The notes below the pieces were generated by a model. The model worked only from the letters and a program-made list of their open reading frames with translations, did no database searches and was not told where the DNA came from. The position numbers were made by a program, and so were the translations under genes. Shown piece by piece: positions 1 to 8,000 of a DNA stretch of 38,407 nucleotides. The DNA comes from STF1-184 sp050178795 (GTDB taxonomy: Bacteria > Bacillota > Clostridia > Christensenellales > UBA1242), in assembly GCA_050178795.1 (NCBI GenBank), contig JBFXFT010000009.1, positions 1 to 38,407 on the forward strand. The letters run 5' to 3'. Every line of letters begins with the position of its first letter. The stretch's first letter is position 1.

Positions 1-130
1 ATTTCAAAAATAACGGTAAGATTTGCAATAAGGCATAGTAAGGCAACGCACGATTTCGTGCTGCCTTTAAAGTAGGGTTTTACCCGTTACATGAAAAACC
101 ACCAGGTATACTGGTGGATTTTTATTTTAA
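1..130 (+). ncRNA. possible 3' part of a structured RNA or leader, ending in a terminator
   Basis: The first 90 bases contain several nested pairings. TAACGG (11-16) can pair with CCGTTA (84-89). AAGGCA (40-45) plus GCACG (48-52) pair with CGTGC (57-61) and TGCCTT (62-67) around an ATTT loop, with a two-base bulge. GGGT (75-78) can alternatively pair with ACCC (82-85), which competes with the closing stem. A U-tailed hairpin follows at 99-127. I do not recognise a known RNA family: no tmRNA, SRP, RNase P or T-box signature is visible. It could equally be the 3' untranslated end of a gene left of the window. Confidence 0.3.
96..127 (+). terminator. intrinsic terminator
   Basis: CCACCAG (99-105), loop GTATA, CTGGTGG (111-117), followed by ATTTTTATTTT. 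It separates whatever lies left of the window from rsmA. Confidence 0.8.
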
Positions 131-136
131 ATTGAG

Positions 137-165
137 TTGTAAAAAAGTGCTTTTTAAGGTATCAT
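137..165 (+). promoter_or_regulatory. candidate rsmA promoter
   Basis: TTGTAA (137-142), 17-base spacer, TATCAT (160-165). It lies about 25 bases before the rsmA start and after the upstream terminator, so rsmA should have its own transcript here. Confidence 0.4.
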
Positions 166-190
166 TATTTTAGTGTTGAAAGGAACTTAT

Positions 191-1012
191 ATGCAAGAAT
201 TAAAAACAGAAAGTTTAATACAAGATTTTGCCTTTAAAAAACAGTTTGGGCAAAATTTTTTGACGGATACAAATTTGCTTACTGCCATCGCAAATGACGC
301 TGGGATAACGAGTGAAGACGAAGTACTAGAAATTGGGGCAGGAGCAGGAGCGCTTACACAAATTTTGTGTAAGATGGCAAAAAAAGTTGTAAGTTATGAA
401 ATAGATACCGAATTAAAGCCAATTTTAAGTAAAAATTTGCAAAATTTTGACAATATTGAACTAATTTTTAAAGATATTATGAAAGAAAACATTGAAGAGA
501 TTAAAAAGCATTTTAGTGGCAAGTTTAAAATTGTTGCCAATTTGCCTTACTACATAACTACGCCAATAATATTTAAATTTTTGGAGAGTTGCGACGACAT
601 TATTAGTCTAACAATAATGGTGCAAAAAGAAGTGGCAGAGCGCTTGGCCGCTAGGGCAGGCACTAAGGATTATGGCGCTATAACAGTTGCCGTCAACGTA
701 ATTACTGACGCCAAAATAACAAGAATCGTAAATAAACAAATGTTTACACCAAGACCAAAGGTGGATAGTGCTATTGTAAATATGGTAGTCAACAAAAATA
801 AATATTCTGTAACTGACTTTGCAAAACTTAATAACTTAATTAGAGTTGCGTTTGCTATGAGAAGAAAAACCTTATTGAATAATTTAAAACAAGGCTTTAA
901 TATGTCAAATGAAGAGGCAAAAGGTTTAATTATAAATAGTGGTTTAAGCGAAAATGTTAGAGGAGAAGAACTAACTACAGAACAATTTGTTGCACTTAGT
1001 CGCGATTTATAA
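191..1012 (+). CDS. rsmA: 16S rRNA (adenine1518-N6/adenine1519-N6)-dimethyltransferase
   Basis: Dimethylates two adjacent adenines near the 3' end of 16S rRNA during small-subunit assembly, using S-adenosylmethionine. The 273-residue protein has the KsgA-type QFGQNFL motif (18-24), the SAM-binding EIGAGAGALT motif (47-56) and the catalytic NLPY motif (117-120); length is normal for the family. A GTG at 173 opens the frame earlier, but AAAGGAA at 179-185 lies 5 bases before the ATG at 191, so 191 is the better start. The gene is single, preceded by a terminator and followed by a separate promoter for the next gene. In many Bacillota it neighbours rnmV; that gene is not seen here, so it may lie left of the window or elsewhere. 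Confidence 0.97.
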   Translation: MQELKTESLIQDFAFKKQFGQNFLTDTNLLTAIANDAGITSEDEVLEIGAGAGALTQILCKMAKKVVSYEIDTELKPILSKNLQNFDNIELIFKDIMKENIEEIKKHFSGKFKIVANLPYYITTPIIFKFLESCDDIISLTIMVQKEVAERLAARAGTKDYGAITVAVNVITDAKITRIVNKQMFTPRPKVDSAIVNMVVNKNKYSVTDFAKLNNLIRVAFAMRRKTLLNNLKQGFNMSNEEAKGLIINSGLSENVRGEELTTEQFVALSRDL

Positions 1013-1050
1013 TATTTTATATTATTTAGAGTTCATTTAATCTTAAATGT

Positions 1051-1079
1051 TTGACTAAACCACTCATAAATGATATTCT
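1051..1079 (+). promoter_or_regulatory. candidate sigma-A promoter for the 1175 lipoprotein
   Basis: TTGACT (1051-1056), 17-base spacer, TATTCT (1074-1079). The predicted transcript would have a leader of about 90 bases. Confidence 0.55.
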
Positions 1080-1121
1080 TATAAAGACTTTTTTATATAT
1101 GTAATTAAGGTTTAATTTATC

Positions 1122-1133
1122 GGACTATAGTCC
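1122..1133. promoter_or_regulatory. perfect 12-bp palindrome in the lipoprotein leader
   Basis: GGACTATAGTCC is a perfect palindrome, about 40 bases upstream of the start codon and downstream of the promoter at 1051-1079. It lacks a loop, so it fits a protein-binding dyad better than a strong hairpin. No regulator is identified. Confidence 0.35.
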
Positions 1134-1174
1134 TTTAAATTTTTGAATAAGCAAAAATAAACGGAGAAAGTTTA

Positions 1175-2572
1175 ATGAAGACCAAAATTTTAAGTGTGTT
1201 TTTTAGTTTCATATTAATAGTCGGCCTACTTTCTGGTTGCTATCATTTCACTCCACTTACTGGTGGACCATTAGCAAATGATTTAGTTACTGGCAATGGC
1301 GGCAGCGCGGTAGTAAAAGGCGACTACCTTTATTTTATGAACGGCTATTTGAGTGTTGACGATTTAACAGAGGGTGACAATGACTACGGCGACGAGGAAA
1401 ACGGCGCACTTTATAGAGCAGAGTTAAATACAGATGGCAGTTTGATGACCGATGAGGAAGGCAATTTATTAAATGTTGAATTATTGGTGCCAAAACTAGT
1501 TGGTTTTGAAAATGGCGGAATTTATATTTTTGATAATTACATATATTACGCAAGCCCTACAATTTTAAAAGATAAAGCAGGCGATGTAAGGTTTGATTTA
1601 GTTGACTTTTACAGAGCAAAACTAGACGGAACAGGTATTACAAAAATTTATGCAACCAATGCCTATGACGACGGCTCTGAATTTGCTTTTTACAAAATAG
1701 ACGGATCAGTTTACCTAGTTGTGTTTGACGGCACAAGCGTGGTAAGCGTTAAGGTTGGTAGTTCGGTTTCATCACCAGTTACTATGGTTGAAACTGCTAC
1801 AAGCGTAATTTTACCAAAAGTTACAACTTATGACGCAACAAACAATGTAGTTGCCGATATAAACAAATATGTTTACTATACTAGAGATTTAGATAGCGCA
1901 GTGGATAATACAATTATAGATTCAGGCAATGTTTTAGCAAAAGTTCAAATTGGGGCTACAACAGAACAAGTTTTGATGAGAGATAATATTTGGACTTATT
2001 CGCTTGGCAATTTGAAAAACAGTGCCTTGTACTATACTAAGTATTCTTCAAACAGTTCTAGTTCTAAAAACTATTTTAGAATTATAGAAAATGGTTCTCT
2101 ATCAAGCACTGAGGTTCAAGTAACAGGCACTTATTACAGTTCTATTACCGTTTTAGATTTTGCAAATGGTAACAATAGAGGCGTAGTTGTAAGTGATGGA
2201 AACAGGTTGTTATTAATAACCGACATTACAACCACTGAGGGAATAGAAATATTAGTTGACGAAGAAGCAACATTACTATTTGGCAAGGGCGATTATGTAT
2301 ATTACGCTCATGGCGATAATAACAGAATTGCGAGAATAAATATAATAACAAAAGTTATTGATGAGTTAAGCGCTGAAGATGAAACAATTAATGTAGACAG
2401 CAGTTTAAAAATTGATTATGACGATAACTATATATATTTCCTACAAACTCATACCAATGAGGCAGGCGACAGCATCTATTTAGAGAGAGTACAAATTAGC
2501 ACAACAGCATTTGAAAGTGAATTTGTTGGAGTGTTGGAATCGGACGATTTACCAGATGAGGTTACTGAATAA
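1175..2572 (+). CDS. lipoprotein with beta-propeller-like repeats
   Basis: A 465-residue exported lipoprotein of unknown role. The N-terminus is a type II signal peptide with lipobox LSGC and the lipidated Cys at residue 22. The mature part carries recurring strand motifs of the type G-D-Y-(L/V)-Y-(F/Y), for example GDYLYFMNG, DNYIYYAS, GDYVYYAHG and DDNYIYFLQ. These resemble the DUF5050-type repeats that fold as beta-propellers in clostridial surface proteins. GGAGAAA lies just before the ATG at 1175. The gene is monocistronic, with its own promoter and a strong terminator. No enzymatic motif is seen; a role in cell-surface binding is only inferred from the fold. The lgt gene at 35907 would provide the lipidation enzyme. 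Confidence 0.9.
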   Translation: MKTKILSVFFSFILIVGLLSGCYHFTPLTGGPLANDLVTGNGGSAVVKGDYLYFMNGYLSVDDLTEGDNDYGDEENGALYRAELNTDGSLMTDEEGNLLNVELLVPKLVGFENGGIYIFDNYIYYASPTILKDKAGDVRFDLVDFYRAKLDGTGITKIYATNAYDDGSEFAFYKIDGSVYLVVFDGTSVVSVKVGSSVSSPVTMVETATSVILPKVTTYDATNNVVADINKYVYYTRDLDSAVDNTIIDSGNVLAKVQIGATTEQVLMRDNIWTYSLGNLKNSALYYTKYSSNSSSSKNYFRIIENGSLSSTEVQVTGTYYSSITVLDFANGNNRGVVVSDGNRLLLITDITTTEGIEILVDEEATLLFGKGDYVYYAHGDNNRIARINIITKVIDELSAEDETINVDSSLKIDYDDNYIYFLQTHTNEAGDSIYLERVQISTTAFESEFVGVLESDDLPDEVTE

Positions 2573-2587
2573 TTAAAAAAATATTAA

Positions 2588-2617
2588 AAAGGCAAGTAAA
2601 AACACTTGCCTTTTTTG
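2588..2617 (+). terminator. intrinsic terminator
   Basis: GGCAAGT (2591-2597) pairs with ACTTGCC (2604-2610), followed by six T; closes the lipoprotein gene. Confidence 0.9.
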
Positions 2618-2757
2618 TATTTTGCTATATACTCTTTATGTTTATAAGAATATTTGTAAATAACCGCTTTTGATGCCACTCAGTAATTTGTTAAAAAACA
2701 TCAAAAATGTGGCGCAAAATTTGATAAAAAACAATAAATATTTTTATATAAAAATAG

Positions 2758-2786
2758 TGGACTTTTATATAATTAATATCTATAAT
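2758..2786 (+). promoter_or_regulatory. candidate promoter for the acidic zinc-ribbon gene
   Basis: TGGACT (2758-2763), 17-base spacer, TATAAT (2781-2786). A second candidate is TTGATA (2721-2726) with TATATA at 2745-2750, 18-base spacer. The rest of the 264-base intergenic stretch 2573-2836 is very AT-rich and shows nothing else. Confidence 0.45.
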
Positions 2787-2836
2787 AAAGCAAACTAATA
2801 TAATTGGTTTCTTAATTAACTTTTAGGAGATTTATT

Positions 2837-3424
2837 ATGGCAAAAGATGAATACATTAGGTGCCCTAGGTGCGAGCTTAACTTTATAAAAAAGGAAGATG
2901 GGCTTTGCAACGTATGTAAGGAAGAAATAGCCGAAATGGAAAACGAGGGTGGACAAAATAAACCTAAAAAGATAATATGCCCGATTTGTGGCATAACCTA
3001 CATAAACGAAGACGAAGATATGTGTCAAACCTGCATGGAAGAAAATGCGCTAGACGACGATGAAGTAGTAGTTCGCCCAAAGAGTCAAGAGAACTGGAAA
3101 GCCTACATTGATGACGAAGAAGAGACAGAGGAAGACGAAGGTGACGAAGAGGAAGACGAAGACGACGACGAGGATGACGACTTTGACGATATTTCCCTAC
3201 TAGATGAAGACGAAGACTTCGACGAATTTGAAGATGAATTTGAAGATGAATTCGGCGATGAATTTGAAGATGAGTTTGAAGACGAATTTGAAGATGAGTT
3301 TGAAGATGAAGACGAATTTGACGACGAGTTTGACGAAGACGAAGAAGATGACTTTGACGATGAGTTCGATGAAGACGAAGACGACGAAAGCGACGAAGAA
3401 GATGAAGACGATGACGATAAATAA
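2837..3424 (+). CDS. tandem zinc-ribbon protein with a long acidic Asp/Glu/Phe tail
   Basis: A 195-residue protein in two parts. Residues 1-70 carry two zinc ribbons of identical spacing: C9-x2-C12-x11-C24-x2-C27 and C48-x2-C51-x11-C63-x2-C66. From about residue 92 to the end it is almost entirely Asp and Glu, with a middle block of D-E-F-E units and a final Lys. A disordered acidic tail of this kind is known in the delta subunit of RNA polymerase (RpoE) of Bacillota, but the delta HARE-HTH domain is absent. AGGAGA precedes the ATG. It is monocistronic, directly upstream of a rho-like gene, so a role in transcription is plausible but inferred. Metal binding is likely from the Cys pattern; other functions are unknown. 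Confidence 0.85.
   Translation: MAKDEYIRCPRCELNFIKKEDGLCNVCKEEIAEMENEGGQNKPKKIICPICGITYINEDEDMCQTCMEENALDDDEVVVRPKSQENWKAYIDDEEETEEDEGDEEEDEDDDEDDDFDDISLLDEDEDFDEFEDEFEDEFGDEFEDEFEDEFEDEFEDEDEFDDEFDEDEEDDFDDEFDEDEDDESDEEDEDDDDK
3221..3320 (+). repeat. short tandem repeat coding D-E-F-E units
   Basis: Imperfect repetition of a 12-base unit close to GAATTTGAAGAT. It encodes the central D-E-F-E block of the acidic tail. Such a tract can change length by slippage in whole codons without breaking the frame. Confidence 0.75.
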
Positions 3425-3430
3425 AAATTA

Positions 3431-3456
3431 AGTTAGCACATACTGCTAACTTTTTT
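3431..3456 (+). terminator. intrinsic terminator
   Basis: AGTTAGCA (3431-3438) pairs with TGCTAACT (3444-3451), followed by a T run. Confidence 0.9.
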
Positions 3457-3498
3457 GTGATCAAACATTTTTTATTTATGATGTTTTTGTAAAAAAAC

Positions 3499-3527
3499 TT
3501 TACTTATTTTAAAAAACAGGGTATAAT
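3499..3527 (+). promoter_or_regulatory. sigma-A promoter of the rho-like gene
   Basis: TTTACT (3499-3504), 17-base spacer, perfect TATAAT (3522-3527). The -10 box lies inside the small palindrome GGGTATAATACCC. Confidence 0.75.
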
Positions 3528-3570
3528 ACCCAAAATATAACATCAATTATTGTAAAAGGGGGTATGGTTT

Positions 3571-4977
3571 ATGAATAATCAATTTAATAAAGACAGTTTA
3601 AATAGACTAGGTATTTTTGAACTAAGAAATTTGGCTCGTGAAATTGGCGTTCATTCTCCTACACTATATAAAAAGCAAGAAATTATTAATAAAATTTTAT
3701 CTATAGTTAGTGGCAGTGAAGAACCATATGTTGCAAGGACTAAACAAGGTAGACCTCCAAAAACAATCTCTGGCGTAAATAATATACTTGATATTTTTAT
3801 TCCTAAAAACTTAGAGCAAGAAAAAGGCGAAGGCGTATTTAACAATAACGATTTTGTAAACTTATCTAACCTAGTTGCTATGGAAAACAACAATTTGCAC
3901 TATGATGTAGCCGAGCCAAACCTTGCTGTAGAAGGTATTTTAAAATTATTTGCAGAGGGCTATGGTTTTTGCTATGCTAAAGGCTTTCAAACGCCTGTTA
4001 GAGAGCAAAACTATTTTATCTCTAATGCTTTTATACAAAAGTACAATTTAAAGACAGGGGACATTTTAAAGGGTCAAGTTAAAACAATAAGCGAAGACAA
4101 GCCAATGATTATGTATAAGATAGAGAGCATAAACTCTATTGACGCTGAAAAATTTAACACGACAAGAAAAGAGTTTGGTGATGCACTTGCTGTTTACCCT
4201 AATGAGCCAATTAAAAGGCACTGCAGTGATAATTTAAACGAGCACTACATAAATAAGTTTGTGCCAGCAGGAAAGGGACAAAGGGCACTTATTGTAGTGC
4301 CACAAAATGTTGATTACTCACCATTAATTAATAATTGTTTAAACTGCATAGATAGGGGATCTCAAAAGTTTTCACTAATATGTATGCTTATTGAAGAAAG
4401 ACCAGAGGAAGTAACGGAATATAGGTCAAGTCTTCGTTGTGACAAAATAGTATGTACCACTTTTGAAGACAGCCCAATAAGCGCTGTTCAAAAAATTGAA
4501 CTTGAACTTGAAAACGCTAAGCGTAGAGTAGAAAATGGTGAAGATGTAATAATATTTGTAAGCAACCTTAATAGGCTTGAAAACCTTTATCGCAAATATG
4601 TTGTATACACCAATGATGGCACTATGGATAAAGATGACATAAAGAGCAAGGCAATGGTTAAAAAGTTTTTAACTAACGCCAGAAAAACTAGTGATATGGG
4701 TACTCTTACAATATTTGCAATCATTGAAGAAGATGGCAAAGACGATGGCTTTTTAAACAGTTTAAAAGACCTTTGCAACTGTCAAGTTTATATCAACGCT
4801 AATACATATTTAAAACCAAATAAAATTTGGTTTGACATAGTAAAGAGTAACACAAGAAAAGCAGAACTTTTACTAACTAAAGAAGTACTAGACGTTGTAG
4901 TCAATTTTAAGAGCGATTTAACCGAGAGTAACTCAAATCAAAAACTATTGGAACTAGAAAAATTATTAAAAAATTAA
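3571..4977 (+). CDS. Rho-like transcription termination factor paralog lacking the Walker motifs
   Basis: This 468-residue protein aligns by eye with Rho along its whole length. Residues 8-47 are the Rho N-terminal helical domain (FELRNLAREIGVHSPT). Residues 119-190 match the RNA-binding OB domain, including GYGF and the LKTGDILKGQV segment. Residues 200-450 match the RecA-type ATPase: GKGQRALIVVP, IEERPEEVTEY (275-285) and TRKAELLLT (428-436), where the arginine finger of Rho lies. However, the P-loop that should follow (PPKAGKT in Rho) reads PQNVDYS (244-250), without GKT, and the Walker B Asp is missing (VIIFVSNLNR, 326-335). ATP hydrolysis is therefore unlikely. It may act as an RNA-binding protein, a subunit poisoning or modulating a true Rho, or a structural factor. 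The start has a GGGGG ribosome site and its own promoter. Whether an active Rho exists elsewhere is not visible. Confidence 0.9.
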   Translation: MNNQFNKDSLNRLGIFELRNLAREIGVHSPTLYKKQEIINKILSIVSGSEEPYVARTKQGRPPKTISGVNNILDIFIPKNLEQEKGEGVFNNNDFVNLSNLVAMENNNLHYDVAEPNLAVEGILKLFAEGYGFCYAKGFQTPVREQNYFISNAFIQKYNLKTGDILKGQVKTISEDKPMIMYKIESINSIDAEKFNTTRKEFGDALAVYPNEPIKRHCSDNLNEHYINKFVPAGKGQRALIVVPQNVDYSPLINNCLNCIDRGSQKFSLICMLIEERPEEVTEYRSSLRCDKIVCTTFEDSPISAVQKIELELENAKRRVENGEDVIIFVSNLNRLENLYRKYVVYTNDGTMDKDDIKSKAMVKKFLTNARKTSDMGTLTIFAIIEEDGKDDGFLNSLKDLCNCQVYINANTYLKPNKIWFDIVKSNTRKAELLLTKEVLDVVVNFKSDLTESNSNQKLLELEKLLKN

Positions 4978-4995
4978 TATGATTTTATAAAATAA

Positions 4996-5022
4996 AAAAC
5001 ACCTTGTTTAAGGTGTTTTTTA
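4996..5022. terminator. bidirectional terminator between convergent genes
   Basis: AACACCTT (4998-5005) and AAGGTGTT (5010-5017) with T runs on both strands; serves the rho-like gene on plus and the giant surface protein gene on minus. Confidence 0.9.
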
Positions 5023-5030
5023 TTGTTTTT

Positions 5031-8000
5031 TTAACTTACTTTCATTCTAGTTCTTAAGTTAATAAATACTCCGCCTAGTACTAGAACGACTATAGAACCA
5101 ACTATAATTAGTATGATTGATACTGTGTTTAGAGGTGCCTTTTTAGTAACCTTGAAACTTAGAACAGTGTTGCCTGCAGCGGTTTCAAGTTGAACTATGT
5201 AGTCTGCGTTGTAAGATAATAGATATGAACTTATAGTGTTATCTGCGCTGGTTTCAGCATCTATTATTATTTTATCTACTCCGTTTATGGTTATTACACT
5301 GTCTCCTATTTGTTGATATATTAAGTATTTGTTAAAGGTTAGCGTAATTTCCTTAGTTGTTGTAGTTCCCGCATCTATACTGCTTAGTATTATTGGGGTT
5401 TGATTGTTTACCCATGTGCTAAAACTGAATGTTTGAGATGGTTTTAAACTCAAATAATTTGCTTCAACGGTAATTGTATAGTGTCCGTTTCCGCCTTGAG
5501 CGTTAGATATGAATATTTGAGTAAGAGTGTTTGAATTATAGATACTTCTAAAGTTATCTGTTACATCTACTCCGTCTTTTACGACTGTCAATAATTCATA
5601 ACCTGATTGAGGGCTATACTCAAATGTAAGTTTTGCCTCATTCTCGTTTAGAATTGTAAAGGTATAAACAGAGGTTATTGTTTGAGCGTCAGTCGCTTCA
5701 GGTACGACTACTCTTGCACTTAAAGTTACTGTGTATACGCCGTACTCTGTAAAGATGTAATAATCATTTACTTTTATTGGAGAAACGCTTACACCATTTA
5801 ATTTAACTGCAACACTTAAACTTCTAGTTACATATTGGTCTATGTGTTCTACCTTAATTGCTACAGAATCGTTAAAGATTATGTCTTCAATAGGGGTAGC
5901 GTCGTTTACTGAGAATAATACCTCATTTATTAAAACAATTTCGTAATAAGATTTGCTACTAAATATTTGAGTATTTCCAGCAAAGTCTCCAAACTTAAAG
6001 TTATATATTCCTGGGTCGGTTAGGGTTAGAGAACTGTCATAAGTTCTATTTACATATACGCCGTTATAGTAGTAATCAACATATACATGGTTGCCTTCAT
6101 ATAAATAATAGTTTTGCCAAGTTATGACTGTTGGGTTGGTTATTGTTTTATATGAAGAACCAGTTGCCGTTATACTGTTTATTGTATAACTTGATGATAT
6201 AAAGCTAGAGTTAGTTATTACCTTTGTAATAGCAATGTATCTGTCATACTTGCTATTGTAAATACGCCAAATTTCTGTTCCATTTATTGTTTGCAATAAA
6301 GTTTTAGTTAAGTTTTGGTCTGGATTTAGAGTTATTGTCATATCATAAATAGAGAAGTATTGATCTATAAAGTATAATCCGTAAGAATATTTAGTGGTAG
6401 AAGGGGTAAGTATTCTACTTATGCCGTTTATATTTACGGTTACAGAGTAAAGTATTGTCTCCGTAGTTGTAACCGTCCAAGTAAATACTTTGTTTACTCC
6501 TAGACTGTTTGTAAATATAAGTCTATAAGTGCCTTCATCGCCGTATCCTGTATCTGGATTTATGCTTGAATAAGTTTGAGTGGCGCTTGCACCAGAAAGT
6601 GTTTCATAGTCGCGTTGTAAAGTTGCCGTGAATGGGAATAGGGCATTATTTACATAACTTATGTAAACTGCTTTAGTTGTGCTTCCGTTTATTAATGTGC
6701 TGTTTAATAAATTGTCAACACTATCCATTAGACTTATCGTTGGTATTACAGTGTAAACCGTAAAGTTAAAGGTTGTTTCATCGCTGTTGCCAGCAGAATT
6801 GGTTAAAACAACTGAGTAATTGTCTTGTAGTCCATATTCACTCGCTATATTTGTTAAGTATACTGTTACAATACCTGTATTTGTATCTATTATCATATAT
6901 TGAGGTAAAATTGTTAAAGCTACGCTGTTTTTTAATATGGTAAGTGAGTAAAGTTGTGATTGATAAACGACTCTTACATCGCTTGCCGTATATGTTACGC
7001 CACTTTGAGTTATAGCAGCTCCAGTATAGTAAACTGTTGCAATGTCTTCTACGCCAAATATTTTAGGTATTGAATATGTCCTATTGAAGTTATCAATAAA
7101 GGCAAATCTATATTCACCTGCAACAAATTCATAACTTGCACCGCTAAGACCAGTACTATTTATTGTTAAACCATTCATATCGTAGTAAAGCCTGTATTGT
7201 TCTGTCTCTGCTATTACTCCATCTATCGCTTTATAAACCTTAAAACTTTCTATTGTGGTTGAAGCGGTTTCGGTAGGTAGTGTTATTACAAAACTATTTT
7301 CATAATCTACAAATGTTGGCTCTAATGCGTTGCCTTGTGCGTTATAGGTAAATATTATGCTAGTTTTAGCCCTGCTATATAGTGTTAACTTATAACTTGC
7401 ACCATTTGCCGTTATTACGCTCATTATGTTATTAATTTGCTCTATTAAAGTTTCATCAACCGTGGTTGGGGTGTGGTTAAAGGTTGTAGTTACAGGGGTT
7501 GAAGTAGTTTGGTTAAGAATTGTTAGTTTGTACCACTCGTCTTTATTTGTTATGCCTGTTACTGTGAAGCCAAGTGCGTCAATTGTTTGATTGCTATTTC
7601 CAGTTAAAGACATTATTTGCGTTTCTTCTGTTTCTTCATTTATTAATTTTTCACCAGTAATTGCAGGGTTGTCAAAAATTAATTGTATTGTATATATTGT
7701 ATAGTTGCCAGCCTCATCAATTTCAATTATTTCATAGTAATTGGTAGTACTAGATGCATAACCAATTCTGCTTGCAAATGAACTACCACTTGAAGTAGAA
7801 CTATAACTAAATTTAGTATAAATAGGGTTTGAAGTAGCAAAACGTGGTCTTGTAGGTTGTACTTCGTAGTTATAATAGTCATCATCTGTTGGAACCAGAC
7901 TTTGCAAATTGCTTTCTCCGCTTTCATACTTGTCGTACTTGCGGTAATAAATTTCCTTAGTATCGCGGTTAGGGTAGGTTTGGTCGGCAGTTTGGAATGC

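Noticed and set aside
2812..3464. Long reading frames opposite and out of frame with the acidic-tail gene
   Set aside because: They arise from the biased GAA/GAC/GAT repetition of the real gene, have low-complexity Arg/Leu or Lys/Thr content and lack ribosome sites.
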